Source of the DNA: Phaeobacter gallaeciensis
GTDB lineage: Bacteria > Pseudomonadota > Alphaproteobacteria > Rhodobacterales > Rhodobacteraceae
Length of the DNA stretch: 64,000 nucleotides
Assembly: GCF_001678945.1 (NCBI RefSeq)
Contig: NZ_CP015124.1
Location: 186,001-250,000 of the forward strand
Reading direction: 5' to 3'
Shown here: in pieces, positions 1-8,365 of the stretch
How the letters are laid out: every line of letters begins with the position of its first letter
Numbering within the stretch: the first letter of the stretch is position 1
Position numbers and translations under genes: made by a program
Notes under the pieces: generated by a model
Databases searched by the model: none
What the model saw: only the letters and a program-made list of their open reading frames with translations
Told to the model about the DNA's origin: nothing

Positions 1-152
1 AGCTGCATATGTCCGAGGTTAAAGGGCCAGTCATGGATCGTCTGAAACGCAGCCATTTCCTGGATGCGCTCAGCGGCCAGATCTTCCTGTCCCAAAATGA
101 AGCCTTTGAAACGCTGAGCGCAGCACAGCCGCGTGACAAGATCAGCGCATAG
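1..152 (+). CDS. SulP-family sulfate permease, C-terminal end (partial)
   Basis: The window opens inside a reading frame (codons from base 3) that stops at 150-152. The visible 49 residues read like the end of the cytoplasmic STAS domain of SulP anion transporters: EVKGPVMDRL, then SHFLDALSG and a FLSQNEAFETL stretch. SulP proteins are inner-membrane sulfate or bicarbonate transporters whose STAS tail regulates transport. The membrane part lies outside the window, so the substrate cannot be judged. The stop is about 75 bases before the IS30 element, so the element did not interrupt this gene. Confidence 0.7.
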   Translation, partial: LHMSEVKGPVMDRLKRSHFLDALSGQIFLSQNEAFETLSAAQPRDKISA

Positions 153-228
153 GCGCGCAATGCAGCAACCTGATTGATTGTCGACAGGGCGCATCATAGT
201 GGCGTCCTGTTGTGATGGCTCAAGGGTC

Positions 229-250
229 GTTGCGACAGTATCCGCTATCT
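229..250 (+). repeat. IS30 element inverted repeat, left
   Basis: GTTGCGACA, a short variable gap, then CTATCT. It matches the complement of 1262-1282 with a few mismatches and one base of length difference. It lies just beyond the 3' end of the transposase gene. Confidence 0.6.
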
Positions 251-1237
251 CAGTTTCATCATCTCTTCTCTGAACGCCTCGAGTGGGGTGCGCCATCCAA
301 GGCACTTTCTAGGCGTGCCGTTCAGGCGGTCACAAATCGCCTTCATATTGCGATTTGAGAGCGCCGCGAGTTGGGTGTCCCGTGGCAAGTATCGCCTGGC
401 CCGTTTGTTCAGATTCTCGACTGAACCCTTCTGCCAAGGTGCTTGGGGATCGCAGAACCAACTATCCGTGCCGATGCCTGATTTGAGCTTGCGCCACGCG
501 CGGAACTCGAAGCCACGGTCGAAGGTGATCGACCTCCGGGCTGGCTGGGGCAGGGGCTCCATCACATCCATCAGCTTGTTGATGAAGTGGGTAGAGCTGC
601 GGTCGTTATTGCGGAACAGGACAGCAAACCGGGTCTTCCGTTCGACCAGCGAGGCAACATTCATTGTGCCTTGAGCTCGCTCGAAGATCATCAGATCGCC
701 TTCCCATTCGCCGAAAGTCTCACGCGTCTTCACGTAGTCAGGACGTTCATGGATGGACCGGTCCGGCGGAAAAACCTGGCCTCTTGGCCGTCTGGCATGG
801 CGCGGTTGCCGCTTCTTGCGACGGCTGGGGAGATGGCGAGCCAGTTGTTCGGACTGTCCTTCGGGGCTGTAGACGTAAGCATAGATCGTCTCATGACTGA
901 CGCGCACAGGCTGGCCGTCATATCCCAGACGTCCCGCAATCTGTTCCGGCGTCCATCCAATCTTCAACTGAGCGATGACATGAGCGCGCAGATCCTTCAG
1001 TCGGATCAGTTTGCGACGCCGTGCGCGTCGATCTGATGCGTATTTCTGTGCGTTCATCCCGTAGTAGCCGTTCAGATAAGGCAGCTCGTCATCGGAAAAA
1101 GAGTTCCGCTTGATCTCGCGATAGACGGTCGAGCGATGCCTGCCGATTTCGGCTGCTATCTTGCTCACAGGCACTTTTGCATTCAGCATGTCTTCGATCG
1201 CGCGTCTTTCACGCAAATCCAACTCTGTGTGGGCCAT
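245..1237 (-). CDS. IS30-family transposase
   Basis: A 330-residue DDE transposase. Residues 5-45 form an N-terminal helix-turn-helix (SKIAAEIGRHRSTVYREIKRN region) that binds the element ends. A basic linker near 136-152 leads into the rve catalytic core. The likely catalytic triad is D181 (EWEGDLM), D240 (TFDRGFEF) and E274 (GSVENLNKR); the 33-residue D-E spacing is the IS30 signature. The ATG at 1237 is preceded by AAGGAGAAC, a strong ribosome site. The length is normal for the family and there is no frameshift. Confidence 0.93.
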   Translation of the reverse strand: MAHTELDLRERRAIEDMLNAKVPVSKIAAEIGRHRSTVYREIKRNSFSDDELPYLNGYYGMNAQKYASDRRARRRKLIRLKDLRAHVIAQLKIGWTPEQIAGRLGYDGQPVRVSHETIYAYVYSPEGQSEQLARHLPSRRKKRQPRHARRPRGQVFPPDRSIHERPDYVKTRETFGEWEGDLMIFERAQGTMNVASLVERKTRFAVLFRNNDRSSTHFINKLMDVMEPLPQPARRSITFDRGFEFRAWRKLKSGIGTDSWFCDPQAPWQKGSVENLNKRARRYLPRDTQLAALSNRNMKAICDRLNGTPRKCLGWRTPLEAFREEMMKLR

Positions 1238-1261
1238 GTCCGTTCTCCTTGCTTTTCAGCA

Positions 1262-1282
1262 AGATAGGGGATGTGTCGCAAC
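1262..1282 (-). repeat. IS30 element inverted repeat, right
   Basis: Read on the minus strand this begins GTTGCGACACATC and ends CTATCT, pairing with 229-250. It lies 25 bases upstream of the transposase start, where the transposase promoter would also be expected. Confidence 0.6.
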
Positions 1283-1433
1283 CCAGTTTAGAATGTGCCC
1301 TTGCTACCACCTAACAATCGCATAATTGGTATTATGTTATATAAATGGAATTCCGTTCCGTCACACGGGATTGGCAGCTCCTCTTGCTCCGGCTAGCGTG
1401 AATTCGGGTCAAATATGGAGCGCAAGATCAATC

Positions 1434-2201
1434 ATGCAAATCAAAAACAGCTGTGTTGTCGTCACCGGCGCTGCCCATGGGATTGGCAAAGGACTAGCCG
1501 AGAAATTTGCGCATATGGGCGCCGCGCATGTGATCTGCGCCGATATCGATCTTGCCGGAGCTGAGGCAACGGCGATCGAGATCGGCGGCACTGCCAAGCA
1601 TGTGGACGTCGCATCCGAGGACAGCATCGCTGCGTTGGTCGATTGTGTGGAAACCGAGATCGCACCGATTACCCTGTTCTGCGCCAACGCTGGTATCCTG
1701 ACCCGCGGCGGTTTTGAGGTCAGCAATGACGACTGGCAGAGGATCTGGGACATCAACGTAATGTCCCACGTCTGGACTGCGCGGCATCTGGTGCCACGCA
1801 TGCTGGATCGCGGCGGCGGATACATCCTGAACACGGCCTCGGCCGCAGGTCTGCTCAACCAGATCGGCGCCGCGCCCTACGGCGTAACCAAGCACGCGGC
1901 CGTTGGCTTTTCTGAATGGCTGGCAATCACTTATGGCGATCAGGGCATCGGAGTTTCGGTCCTGTGTCCGCAGGCCGTACGGTCAGAAATGACCCGTGGA
2001 TTGGAAAACAGTGTCGCCAGTGTCGACGGGCTTCTGGAGCCCGAAGATGTGGCCACCGCCTGCGCCGAAGCGATTGAGGCTGGCAAGTTCCTGGTGCTGC
2101 CACACCCCAAGGTCGAAAGCTACATGCGGGCCAAGACGGCCGATTATGACCGCTGGATCACCGGCATGCAGAAACTGCGCGATCGCTTTGATAACACGTG
2201 A
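1434..2201 (+). CDS. Short-chain dehydrogenase/reductase (SDR)
   Basis: A 255-residue classical SDR, an NAD(P)-dependent cytosolic oxidoreductase. The nucleotide-binding TGAAHGIGKG motif is at residues 12-21, NAG sits in CANAGIL, and the catalytic Ser (NTASAAG) and Tyr-Lys (YGVTK) follow in normal spacing. I placed the start at the ATG directly before the first beta strand. An upstream in-frame ATG at 1326 would add 36 residues unlike the family. Only a weak GGAG (1417-1420) precedes the chosen start. It converges on tesB with 15 bases between them. The substrate is unknown; the neighbouring acyl-CoA genes suggest a hydroxyacyl or alcohol substrate, by inference only. Confidence 0.82.
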   Translation: MQIKNSCVVVTGAAHGIGKGLAEKFAHMGAAHVICADIDLAGAEATAIEIGGTAKHVDVASEDSIAALVDCVETEIAPITLFCANAGILTRGGFEVSNDDWQRIWDINVMSHVWTARHLVPRMLDRGGGYILNTASAAGLLNQIGAAPYGVTKHAAVGFSEWLAITYGDQGIGVSVLCPQAVRSEMTRGLENSVASVDGLLEPEDVATACAEAIEAGKFLVLPHPKVESYMRAKTADYDRWITGMQKLRDRFDNT

Positions 2202-2216
2202 TTTTTGAAGACGCGC

Positions 2217-3080
2217 TCAGCTGCTGATCGGTCGCATCAGCCCTTCCTGTGCAACGCTGGCCACCAGTTGGCCATCCTGCGTGTAGATCGAGCCGCGGTT
2301 AAAGCCGCGGCCATTCCCGGCAAAGGGTGAATCCATCGTATAAAGGTGCCAGTTTTCAAACCTCACCGGCGCATGGAACCACATGGCATGGTCCAGGCTC
2401 GCGGTCATCGCTTCGGGCTTGTACCAGGTCAGCCCGTGTGGACGCAGCGCTGACCCCAAGAGACCAAAGTCCGATGCATAGGCCATCAGCACATGCTGCA
2501 GCTCTGGCCCAGCGTCCTTGGCAGATTCCATTTTGATCCACATGTGATTGATATCGCTGCAAACCTGGGGGTCCAGCGGATCGCGCGGCTCAATATCGCG
2601 GATTTCAAACGGGCGCTGACGGGTGAATTCCTCGCGCATGTCCTTGGAAATCCGGTGGGCATGCAGCTCGTGCAGCTCATCCCGGCTCTGCAACCCATCC
2701 GGCGGTGGGACATCCGGCATTGTATGCTGATGGCTCCAGCCCGGTTCTTCCTTGTGGAAAGATGCGGCAAGGTTGAGGATCTGCTTGCCGTTTTGAATGG
2801 CGATGACGCGCCGGGTAGTGAAACTCCCGCCATCGCGGGCCGGATCGACCTCATAAATGACTGGGCTTGCGGGATCGCCTGGCCGAATGAAATAGGCATG
2901 CAGCGAATGGCACAACCGCCCAGACACGGTGGCATAGGCTGCCGTCAGTGCCTGGGCGATAACCTGCCCGCCATAAATCCGCATGGGGGTTTCACCACCG
3001 GAGCCAATGCCACGATACAGGTTCGTATCCAGCCGCTCCAGATCCAGAAGATTGAGCAAAACCTTCCCAACATCATTCAT
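2217..3080 (-). CDS. tesB: Acyl-CoA thioesterase II (TesB type)
   Basis: A 287-residue double-hotdog thioesterase that hydrolyses acyl-CoA to free fatty acid and CoA. The N-terminal YGGQVIAQAL block and the HSLHAYFIRPGD block are typical of TesB, as is the C-terminal DHAMWFHAP segment. The length matches E. coli TesB (about 286). GAGGAAGGCGC precedes the ATG. It is the last gene of the 7086-2217 operon, 14 bases after the acetoacetyl-CoA synthetase stop, so it may relieve CoA trapping during the same catabolic flux. Confidence 0.92.
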   Translation of the reverse strand: MNDVGKVLLNLLDLERLDTNLYRGIGSGGETPMRIYGGQVIAQALTAAYATVSGRLCHSLHAYFIRPGDPASPVIYEVDPARDGGSFTTRRVIAIQNGKQILNLAASFHKEEPGWSHQHTMPDVPPPDGLQSRDELHELHAHRISKDMREEFTRQRPFEIRDIEPRDPLDPQVCSDINHMWIKMESAKDAGPELQHVLMAYASDFGLLGSALRPHGLTWYKPEAMTASLDHAMWFHAPVRFENWHLYTMDSPFAGNGRGFNRGSIYTQDGQLVASVAQEGLMRPISS

Positions 3081-3094
3081 TTATGGCGCCTTCC

Positions 3095-5065
3095 TCAACC
3101 AGCCTCCCGCGTCTTTGCATAGGCGATGAACAGATCGAAACTGTCAGGGTTGGCCATCGAGTCACGGTTCACGACTTTTGCGGGGTCCCCTCCAAGTAGC
3201 AGCTTTTTCACGGGCACTTCCAGCTTCTTTCCCGAAAGCGTGCGCGGGACTTCGGGGACGCTGATTATTTCATCGGGCACGAACCGCGCCGACACGCCGC
3301 TGCGGATCGCACTTCGGATCTTGTCGCGCATGGCGTCATCCAGCTCTTGCCCCTCGGCCAGTACCACGAACAGCGGCATGAAACTGTCGCGCCCGAGGAA
3401 TTCCAAATCAACGACAAGGCTGTCCAGCACGTCCTCAAGACCTTCGACGGCCTGATAGATTTCCGAAGAGCCAAGCCGCAGCCCGCGCCGGTTGATCGTC
3501 GCGTCCGAGCGGCCATAGATCACCGATCCGCCCTCGGGGGTGATTTCGATCCAGTCGCCATGGCGCCAGATACCGGGATAGGTATCGAAATAGCTGTCAT
3601 GCAGGCGCGATCCATCTTCATCACCCCAGAAAAACAACGGCATAGACGGCAAAGGTTCGGTGCAGACCAGCTCTCCGACGCTGCCGATCACTTCCTGTCC
3701 GGTCTCATCAAAGGCACGTACCGCATTGCCAAGCGCGCGGCACTGCATTTCGCCCGCGCGCACCGGCAGCATGACGTTGCCGCAGACGAAGGCGCCGCAC
3801 AGATCGGTACCGCCGGAGATCGGCGCAAGCCAGATGTCGGCCTTTACCTCGGAATACACCCAATCATAGCCATCCGAGGTCAGCGGCGATCCAGTGGTGC
3901 CAAGCGAGACCAGCGCCGACAGATCAAGATCATGCCCGGGTCTGATGCCGGATTTCACGCAGGCGGTGATATAAGCGGCGCCGACGCCCAGATAGGTGAT
4001 CCGCTCATCCGCGCAGCACCGCCACAGGTCCAGCATATCGGGGTGGTTCGGCGCCCGGTCATAAAGCAGTGTCGTTGCGCCCTGCCCCAAGGCCACGAAT
4101 TGCGCGTTCCACATCACCCAGCCCGACGACGTCAGCCAGCAAAACCGGCTGTCGGAACTCAGATCCTGATGCAGTGATTGCTTGACGCCTTCGAACAGAA
4201 TGCCACCGTGCCCGTGCACGATGGGTTTCGGATTTCCGGTGGTGCCAGAGGAATAGACCACCCACAGCGGATGATCGAAAGGAACCGGCGTAAACTCTAG
4301 CGGGGCGTGAACATCCCCGATCATATCATGCCAATGGGTTGCGCCATCGGGCAGATCACCGACCACCGGCAGTACCACGCGGTGGGTCACGCTTGGCAGG
4401 CCGTCGGCAATGGTGGTCAGCACTTCGCGCCGGTCCATGGTCTTGCCCGCATGCACATATCCGTCCTGATAGATAAGGACCTTGGGCTCGATCTGGCGGA
4501 AGCGGTCCAGAATGGCAACATGGCCCATATCTGGTGCGCAAAGCGACCAGATGCCGCCAAGGCTGGCGGTGGCCAGACAGGCGATAATCGCGGCCTCGGT
4601 ATTGGGCAAAACGGCGGTGACCCTGTCGCCCTGCCCGACGCCCATGGCCCGCAGGCTTGCAGCTACGCTGGCCACCTGAGCTGCGAGTTCGGCCCAGGTC
4701 AGCTCGGATCCGCCAAAGGTTTCAGAATGAACGACAAGCGCCTGTTCCTGCGGGGTTTTGTCGACCTGCCGCAGAATGTGCCCGGCCCAGTTCAACTCTC
4801 CGCCCGGGCACCATTCTGCGCCAGGCATGCTGCGATTTCCCAGAATCCGGCTCGGCGGTGTGGTGAATTCCAGGTCAAAGAACTCGGCCAAAGCGCCCCA
4901 GAACCCTTCAAGGTCGGAAACGCTCCACTCCCACAGGCCATTGTAATCGTCGAAGGTTTTTCCCTTCTCCGCAGCCAGCCAGCGCTCGAATGCCGCCATG
5001 CGGCTCGCCTCGGCGCGCTCCGCGCTTGGGGTCCACAGGATCTTACGGTCGGGCATATCGCTCAT
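3095..5065 (-). CDS. Acetoacetyl-CoA synthetase (acetoacetate-CoA ligase)
   Basis: A 656-residue ANL-superfamily ligase that activates acetoacetate with ATP and CoA. The N-terminal extension (FERWLAAEKG, then WEWSVSDLEGFWGALAEFF) is characteristic of acetoacetyl-CoA synthetases rather than acetyl-CoA synthetases. The phosphate-binding loop YSSGTTGNPKPIVHGHGG and the C-terminal TLSGKKLEVPVKKLL with the adenylating lysine are present. The length is typical (about 650). It overlaps the upstream esterase by one base, so the two are translationally coupled. The likely role is returning acetoacetate from ketone-body, leucine or PHB breakdown to acetyl-CoA. Confidence 0.92.
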   Translation of the reverse strand: MSDMPDRKILWTPSAERAEASRMAAFERWLAAEKGKTFDDYNGLWEWSVSDLEGFWGALAEFFDLEFTTPPSRILGNRSMPGAEWCPGGELNWAGHILRQVDKTPQEQALVVHSETFGGSELTWAELAAQVASVAASLRAMGVGQGDRVTAVLPNTEAAIIACLATASLGGIWSLCAPDMGHVAILDRFRQIEPKVLIYQDGYVHAGKTMDRREVLTTIADGLPSVTHRVVLPVVGDLPDGATHWHDMIGDVHAPLEFTPVPFDHPLWVVYSSGTTGNPKPIVHGHGGILFEGVKQSLHQDLSSDSRFCWLTSSGWVMWNAQFVALGQGATTLLYDRAPNHPDMLDLWRCCADERITYLGVGAAYITACVKSGIRPGHDLDLSALVSLGTTGSPLTSDGYDWVYSEVKADIWLAPISGGTDLCGAFVCGNVMLPVRAGEMQCRALGNAVRAFDETGQEVIGSVGELVCTEPLPSMPLFFWGDEDGSRLHDSYFDTYPGIWRHGDWIEITPEGGSVIYGRSDATINRRGLRLGSSEIYQAVEGLEDVLDSLVVDLEFLGRDSFMPLFVVLAEGQELDDAMRDKIRSAIRSGVSARFVPDEIISVPEVPRTLSGKKLEVPVKKLLLGGDPAKVVNRDSMANPDSFDLFIAYAKTREAG

Positions 5066-6276
5066 CAGATCACTGCCCCATGTACCAGCGCCTTCAACTC
5101 AGCCCGCGAGGGATAGGAACTGCTGGGCGACAGCTGGGTAAAGAACACGACCGACAGATCCAACACCGGGTCCATCCAGAAGAAGGTCGAAGCCATGCCG
5201 CCCCAGCTAAAGTCACCTACGGACCCGGGGCAGCGCGCCCGGCCGGGATCCATCACCACGGCGCCGCCCAGGCCAAAGCCCATGCCTTCCATCGGCTGTT
5301 CGGCAAAACTTTGCGGCCCCATGGAGGCGATATCCCCAGGCAAATGGTTCCGCATCATGAAATCAGCGGTTTTCGGGCTGATCAGATAGCCATCCTTATG
5401 GGCGCCGCGGCGCCGCAGCATTTCGGAAAACTTCATGTAGTCATCAATGGTTCCGACCAACCCGCCGCCACCAGACATCATCTCAGTCGTTTCAAACGGA
5501 GAGCCCCCGTGCAGATCCGTCAGGCGCAGGGTTTCACCGCCGGTCTTTGCCGAATTCAGCGCCATCGCATCCCCAGCGAGCGGGGTATAGAGCGAGGCAA
5601 AGCGATCACCGGTGCCACGCGGGACCCGGAACGCTGTCTCACTCATGCCGAGCGGAGCAAAGATTTCGGTTTCAAAAAAATCGCCAAGTGTCTTGCCCGA
5701 AACAACTTCGACGACGCGGCCCAGAACATCGATACTGACCGAGTATTCCCAGCGTGTGCCGGGTTGAAAGGCGAGCGGATAGGCAGCCAGTTCCGCCGCC
5801 ATCTTTTCCAATTTACCCTGCCCCGGTTTGAACATCAGCTGCTGCTCTTCCATGGCTGCGGGCAAAACGCCGGGGTTGAAAGGATAGCTAAGGCCGCTGG
5901 TATGGGTCAGCAGTTCATGCAGCGTTGGCGCCCGGCTGGGTTCGACCTGATCAATTGCCGTTGCCCCTCGGACCAGTGCCTGCATGTCGGTGAATTCGGG
6001 AATGAAATCCGACACCGGCGCATCCAGGTGAAACAGCCCCTTTTCCAGCAGCATCATGATAGCAAGGGAGGTCACCGGTTTGGTCATCGAGTAGATCCGT
6101 ACCAGCGTATCGCGGGTAAAAGGCAGACCTTCCTCGATATTTCTCAGACCCGTTGCGTAAAAGAACGCTTCCTGCCCACCTTCGTTGATCAAGACCGAAC
6201 TGCCGGCATATTTCCTTTGATCCACATAGCGTTGCTGCCATGCCTTCACGCGGTCCAGCCGGTCGTGGTCCAGCAT
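5065..6276 (-). CDS. Serine hydrolase of the beta-lactamase / family VIII esterase type
   Basis: A 403-residue protein of the class C beta-lactamase fold. The nucleophile motif SMTK (S-x-x-K) follows VRIY. The second motif is Y-S-V in WEYSVSIDVLGRV, which resembles EstB-type esterases more than beta-lactamases, where Y-A/S-N is usual. No signal peptide is seen, so it is probably cytoplasmic and more likely an esterase than a resistance enzyme. GGGAGGAA precedes the ATG. It sits between the enoyl-CoA hydratase homologue and acetoacetyl-CoA synthetase in one operon. The substrate is unknown. Confidence 0.85.
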   Translation of the reverse strand: MLDHDRLDRVKAWQQRYVDQRKYAGSSVLINEGGQEAFFYATGLRNIEEGLPFTRDTLVRIYSMTKPVTSLAIMMLLEKGLFHLDAPVSDFIPEFTDMQALVRGATAIDQVEPSRAPTLHELLTHTSGLSYPFNPGVLPAAMEEQQLMFKPGQGKLEKMAAELAAYPLAFQPGTRWEYSVSIDVLGRVVEVVSGKTLGDFFETEIFAPLGMSETAFRVPRGTGDRFASLYTPLAGDAMALNSAKTGGETLRLTDLHGGSPFETTEMMSGGGGLVGTIDDYMKFSEMLRRRGAHKDGYLISPKTADFMMRNHLPGDIASMGPQSFAEQPMEGMGFGLGGAVVMDPGRARCPGSVGDFSWGGMASTFFWMDPVLDLSVVFFTQLSPSSSYPSRAELKALVHGAVI

Positions 6277-6315
6277 TGATTTCCTCCCTGTCTGTCTTGG
6301 TGCGGGCCGGTGTGC

Positions 6316-7086
6316 CTACTCGCCCCGGCCGCTGATCATCTTTTCCATCGCGGCCTTGGTTTCGGAATTGAACCAGCCACCCTCTGGTGCGTTGCCGCCT
6401 GCGGCGATCCCCGCCTTGATGCGGTCGATCACCTCGCCGCGCAGCTGCATCTTGACCGAGGCAAAGGTCTGCGGCGGCAGTTCCGCCAGCTTGCGGGCCT
6501 CGCGCAGCGCGTAGATCTCAAGATCCTCCATATCCTCGGCAATGATATCGACGAGGCCATAGTTCCGGGCCGCGATCGGTCCGATGGATTGTCCGGTCAG
6601 CATCAGGCGCCGCTGCGTGTTGCTGTCGAGCGTAGCTTTGGCGATTTCCAGCGGCCCTATCGGGAAGTCCGCGCCGACGCGCACCTCGGCCAGTCCATAG
6701 GCGGATCTGGAGTGGCCCACCCGCACGTCGCTGGCCAGAACGAAAAACAACCCACCGGCAATTGCAGCGCCGCCAACAGCAGCCACTACCGGTTTCGGGC
6801 AGCTGTAAAGCGCCAGGAAGCCTTCGTTCAGGCCGCGCACAATGGCGTGCTGCTGCTCAAGATCGAACTCCTGCGCTTCTTTCAGATCCAGCCCAGCGGA
6901 AAAGACTTTGAACGGGCTTTTCAACACGATGGCGCTGACCGCCGGATCCTGTCCCATCTCGTCAATCTTGGCTGCGAACTCCATCAGGAAATCCGCGCTC
7001 AGCGCGTTGACCGGCGCCCGGCCCAGTTGCAGTTCTACGATTCCGTCACCAAGGTCCCTGGTGTTCAGCCAGCCAGCCTCTGTCAT
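6316..7086 (-). CDS. Enoyl-CoA hydratase/isomerase (crotonase) family protein
   Basis: A 256-residue crotonase-fold protein. The first oxyanion-hole region is FSAGLDLKE and the second is AVGGAAIAGGLFFVLASDVRVG. The residue before the second conserved Gly block is AIAGG rather than the hydratase GGG-E pattern. The following LAEVRVGADFP segment lacks the glutamate pair of classical hydratases, so isomerase or another crotonase activity is as likely as hydration. I chose the ATG at 7086 because GGGAGGAAC precedes it; a frame extending to 7128 adds 14 residues not seen in the family. It is the first gene of its operon. Confidence 0.83.
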   Translation of the reverse strand: MTEAGWLNTRDLGDGIVELQLGRAPVNALSADFLMEFAAKIDEMGQDPAVSAIVLKSPFKVFSAGLDLKEAQEFDLEQQHAIVRGLNEGFLALYSCPKPVVAAVGGAAIAGGLFFVLASDVRVGHSRSAYGLAEVRVGADFPIGPLEIAKATLDSNTQRRLMLTGQSIGPIAARNYGLVDIIAEDMEDLEIYALREARKLAELPPQTFASVKMQLRGEVIDRIKAGIAAGGNAPEGGWFNSETKAAMEKMISGRGE

Positions 7087-7232
7087 TGACGTGTTCCTCC
7101 CAATTGGCCGCGGCGAACCACGAGCCATGTTTCAGTCCATAATGCGCAGCCTTTGGCTACGGGTCGAGTGTTAAGAGATACGTAAAACCACGCAAGTCGT
7201 TGGCCCGCCGCGTGTAAAAATCAGAAATTCTT

Positions 7233-7262
7233 GAAAAACGGCCGCCAAGACTGGCGACCGTT
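7233..7262 (-). terminator. Rho-independent terminator of the acyl-CoA dehydrogenase operon
   Basis: On the minus strand, AACGG-x-CGCCA pairs with TGGCG-x-CCGTT (7237-7247 with 7252-7262, one mismatch, four-base loop), followed by TTTTT at 7233-7237. It ends transcription from 13183 to 7320. The next operon must therefore use its own promoter between 7087 and 7230. Confidence 0.8.
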
Positions 7263-7319
7263 ATAAAACCGCAAAGCAGCGGGCAGCGGCAAGTGACCCG
7301 CCCTGCCCGGCGTGTCGCC

Positions 7320-8354
7320 TTACTTGGTGCTGCTCAGTGCGTTGAGTCCACTTTGCGCGAAGATGGGAACAAAATCCCCCAGCTTGCGGGCGCGTTCCGG
7401 GTTCGATGCGTTGCCATCCAGCGCGCGTTTCAGGACCCCCTGAAGGATTCCCGCCATCCGGAAAAAACTGAAGGATAGGTAGAAGCCGAAATTATCGATC
7501 TCCGGCAGGCCACGACGGCGGCAATAGGCTTCGATGAACTCCTCATCCGACGGCAGGCCGAGTACCTTGCGATCCAGACCGGCCAATCCGCGCCCCTCTT
7601 GTCCCGGTGGCATCTGCCACTGCATGATCACACCCGCCAGATCGGCATAGGGATGTCCGATGGTCGAAAGCTCCCAATCCAGCACCGCAAGGCAGCGCGG
7701 CTCATCGGCGCTGAAGATCATATTGTCGATGCGGTAATCGCCATGGACCAGACCGCGCTGACCGTCATCGGCGGGCATCTGTTCCTCAAGGGACTTCATC
7801 AGTTCGTCCATCTCCGGGATGGTCCGGGTTTCCGAGGCCTTGTATTGCTTGGTCCAACGGCCCAGCTGACGTTCGAAATAGTTGCCGGGCGGCCCATAGT
7901 CCGAAAGCCCCACCGCGTCGACATCGACGTCATGCAGCGCCGCGAGCACCCGGTTCATATCGTCGATCACCGCGCCGCGGGTTGCGGGATCGGTATCGCC
8001 CATCACCGGATCGGTGAAATTGCGCCCCGCAACGTGGTCCATGATGTAAAAGGCCGAGCCAATCACGCTGTCGTCCTCGCACAGAAGATGCATCCGGGCC
8101 ACCGGTACCTCGGTATCAGCCAGCGCCTTTTGCACCCGGAATTCACGGTCCACCGCATGGGCAGATTTCAGCAGCACCCCCGGCGGCTTGCGCCGCAGCA
8201 CGTATTGCCCTGCTGGCGTTTTAATCAGGAAGGTCGGGTTCGACTGTCCGGTTGCGAATTTCTGCACCTCGACCGCGCCGTCAAAGCCGGGAAGACGTCC
8301 ATCGAGAAAAGTCCGGATTGCATCAATGTCCAGGGTCTGGGTATCGCTGCTCAT
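7320..8354 (-). CDS. Aminoglycoside-phosphotransferase-fold kinase (ACAD10-like phosphotransferase)
   Basis: A 344-residue kinase-like protein. ATP-site elements are GQSNPTFLIKT and YVLRRKPPG (Lys-binding strand) near residues 35-60. The catalytic loop is HGDYRIDNMIF and the metal site is VLDWELSTIGHPYADL. This subgroup is repeatedly found beside acyl-CoA dehydrogenases and is related to the kinase domain of human ACAD10/11, which phosphorylates 4-hydroxyacyl-CoAs. It is not expected to be an antibiotic-resistance enzyme. Its place as last gene after two acyl-CoA dehydrogenases fits 4-hydroxy acid catabolism, but that is inference. AAGGAG lies 7 bases before the ATG. Confidence 0.87.
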   Translation of the reverse strand: MSSDTQTLDIDAIRTFLDGRLPGFDGAVEVQKFATGQSNPTFLIKTPAGQYVLRRKPPGVLLKSAHAVDREFRVQKALADTEVPVARMHLLCEDDSVIGSAFYIMDHVAGRNFTDPVMGDTDPATRGAVIDDMNRVLAALHDVDVDAVGLSDYGPPGNYFERQLGRWTKQYKASETRTIPEMDELMKSLEEQMPADDGQRGLVHGDYRIDNMIFSADEPRCLAVLDWELSTIGHPYADLAGVIMQWQMPPGQEGRGLAGLDRKVLGLPSDEEFIEAYCRRRGLPEIDNFGFYLSFSFFRMAGILQGVLKRALDGNASNPERARKLGDFVPIFAQSGLNALSSTK

Positions 8355-8365
8355 CTCTTGCTCCT

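Larger units (their letters stand above)
229..1282 (-). mobile_element. IS30-family insertion sequence
   Basis: A single transposase gene is bracketed by imperfect inverted repeats of about 21 bases: GTTGCGACA followed by a CTATCT block at 229-250, and its complement at 1262-1282. A six-base CAAGGG/CCCTTG pair lies further out at 221-226 and 1298-1303, so the true ends may be slightly outside the given limits. No clear target duplication could be assigned. The transposase frame is intact, so the copy may be active. Confidence 0.75.

Noticed and set aside
5065-6276. Possible beta-lactamase resistance gene
   Set aside because: No signal peptide and a Y-S-V second motif typical of family VIII esterases; the operon context is acyl-CoA metabolism.
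7320-8354. Possible aminoglycoside phosphotransferase resistance gene
   Set aside because: It belongs to the ACAD10/11-like subgroup and sits in an acyl-CoA operon, so drug resistance is unlikely.
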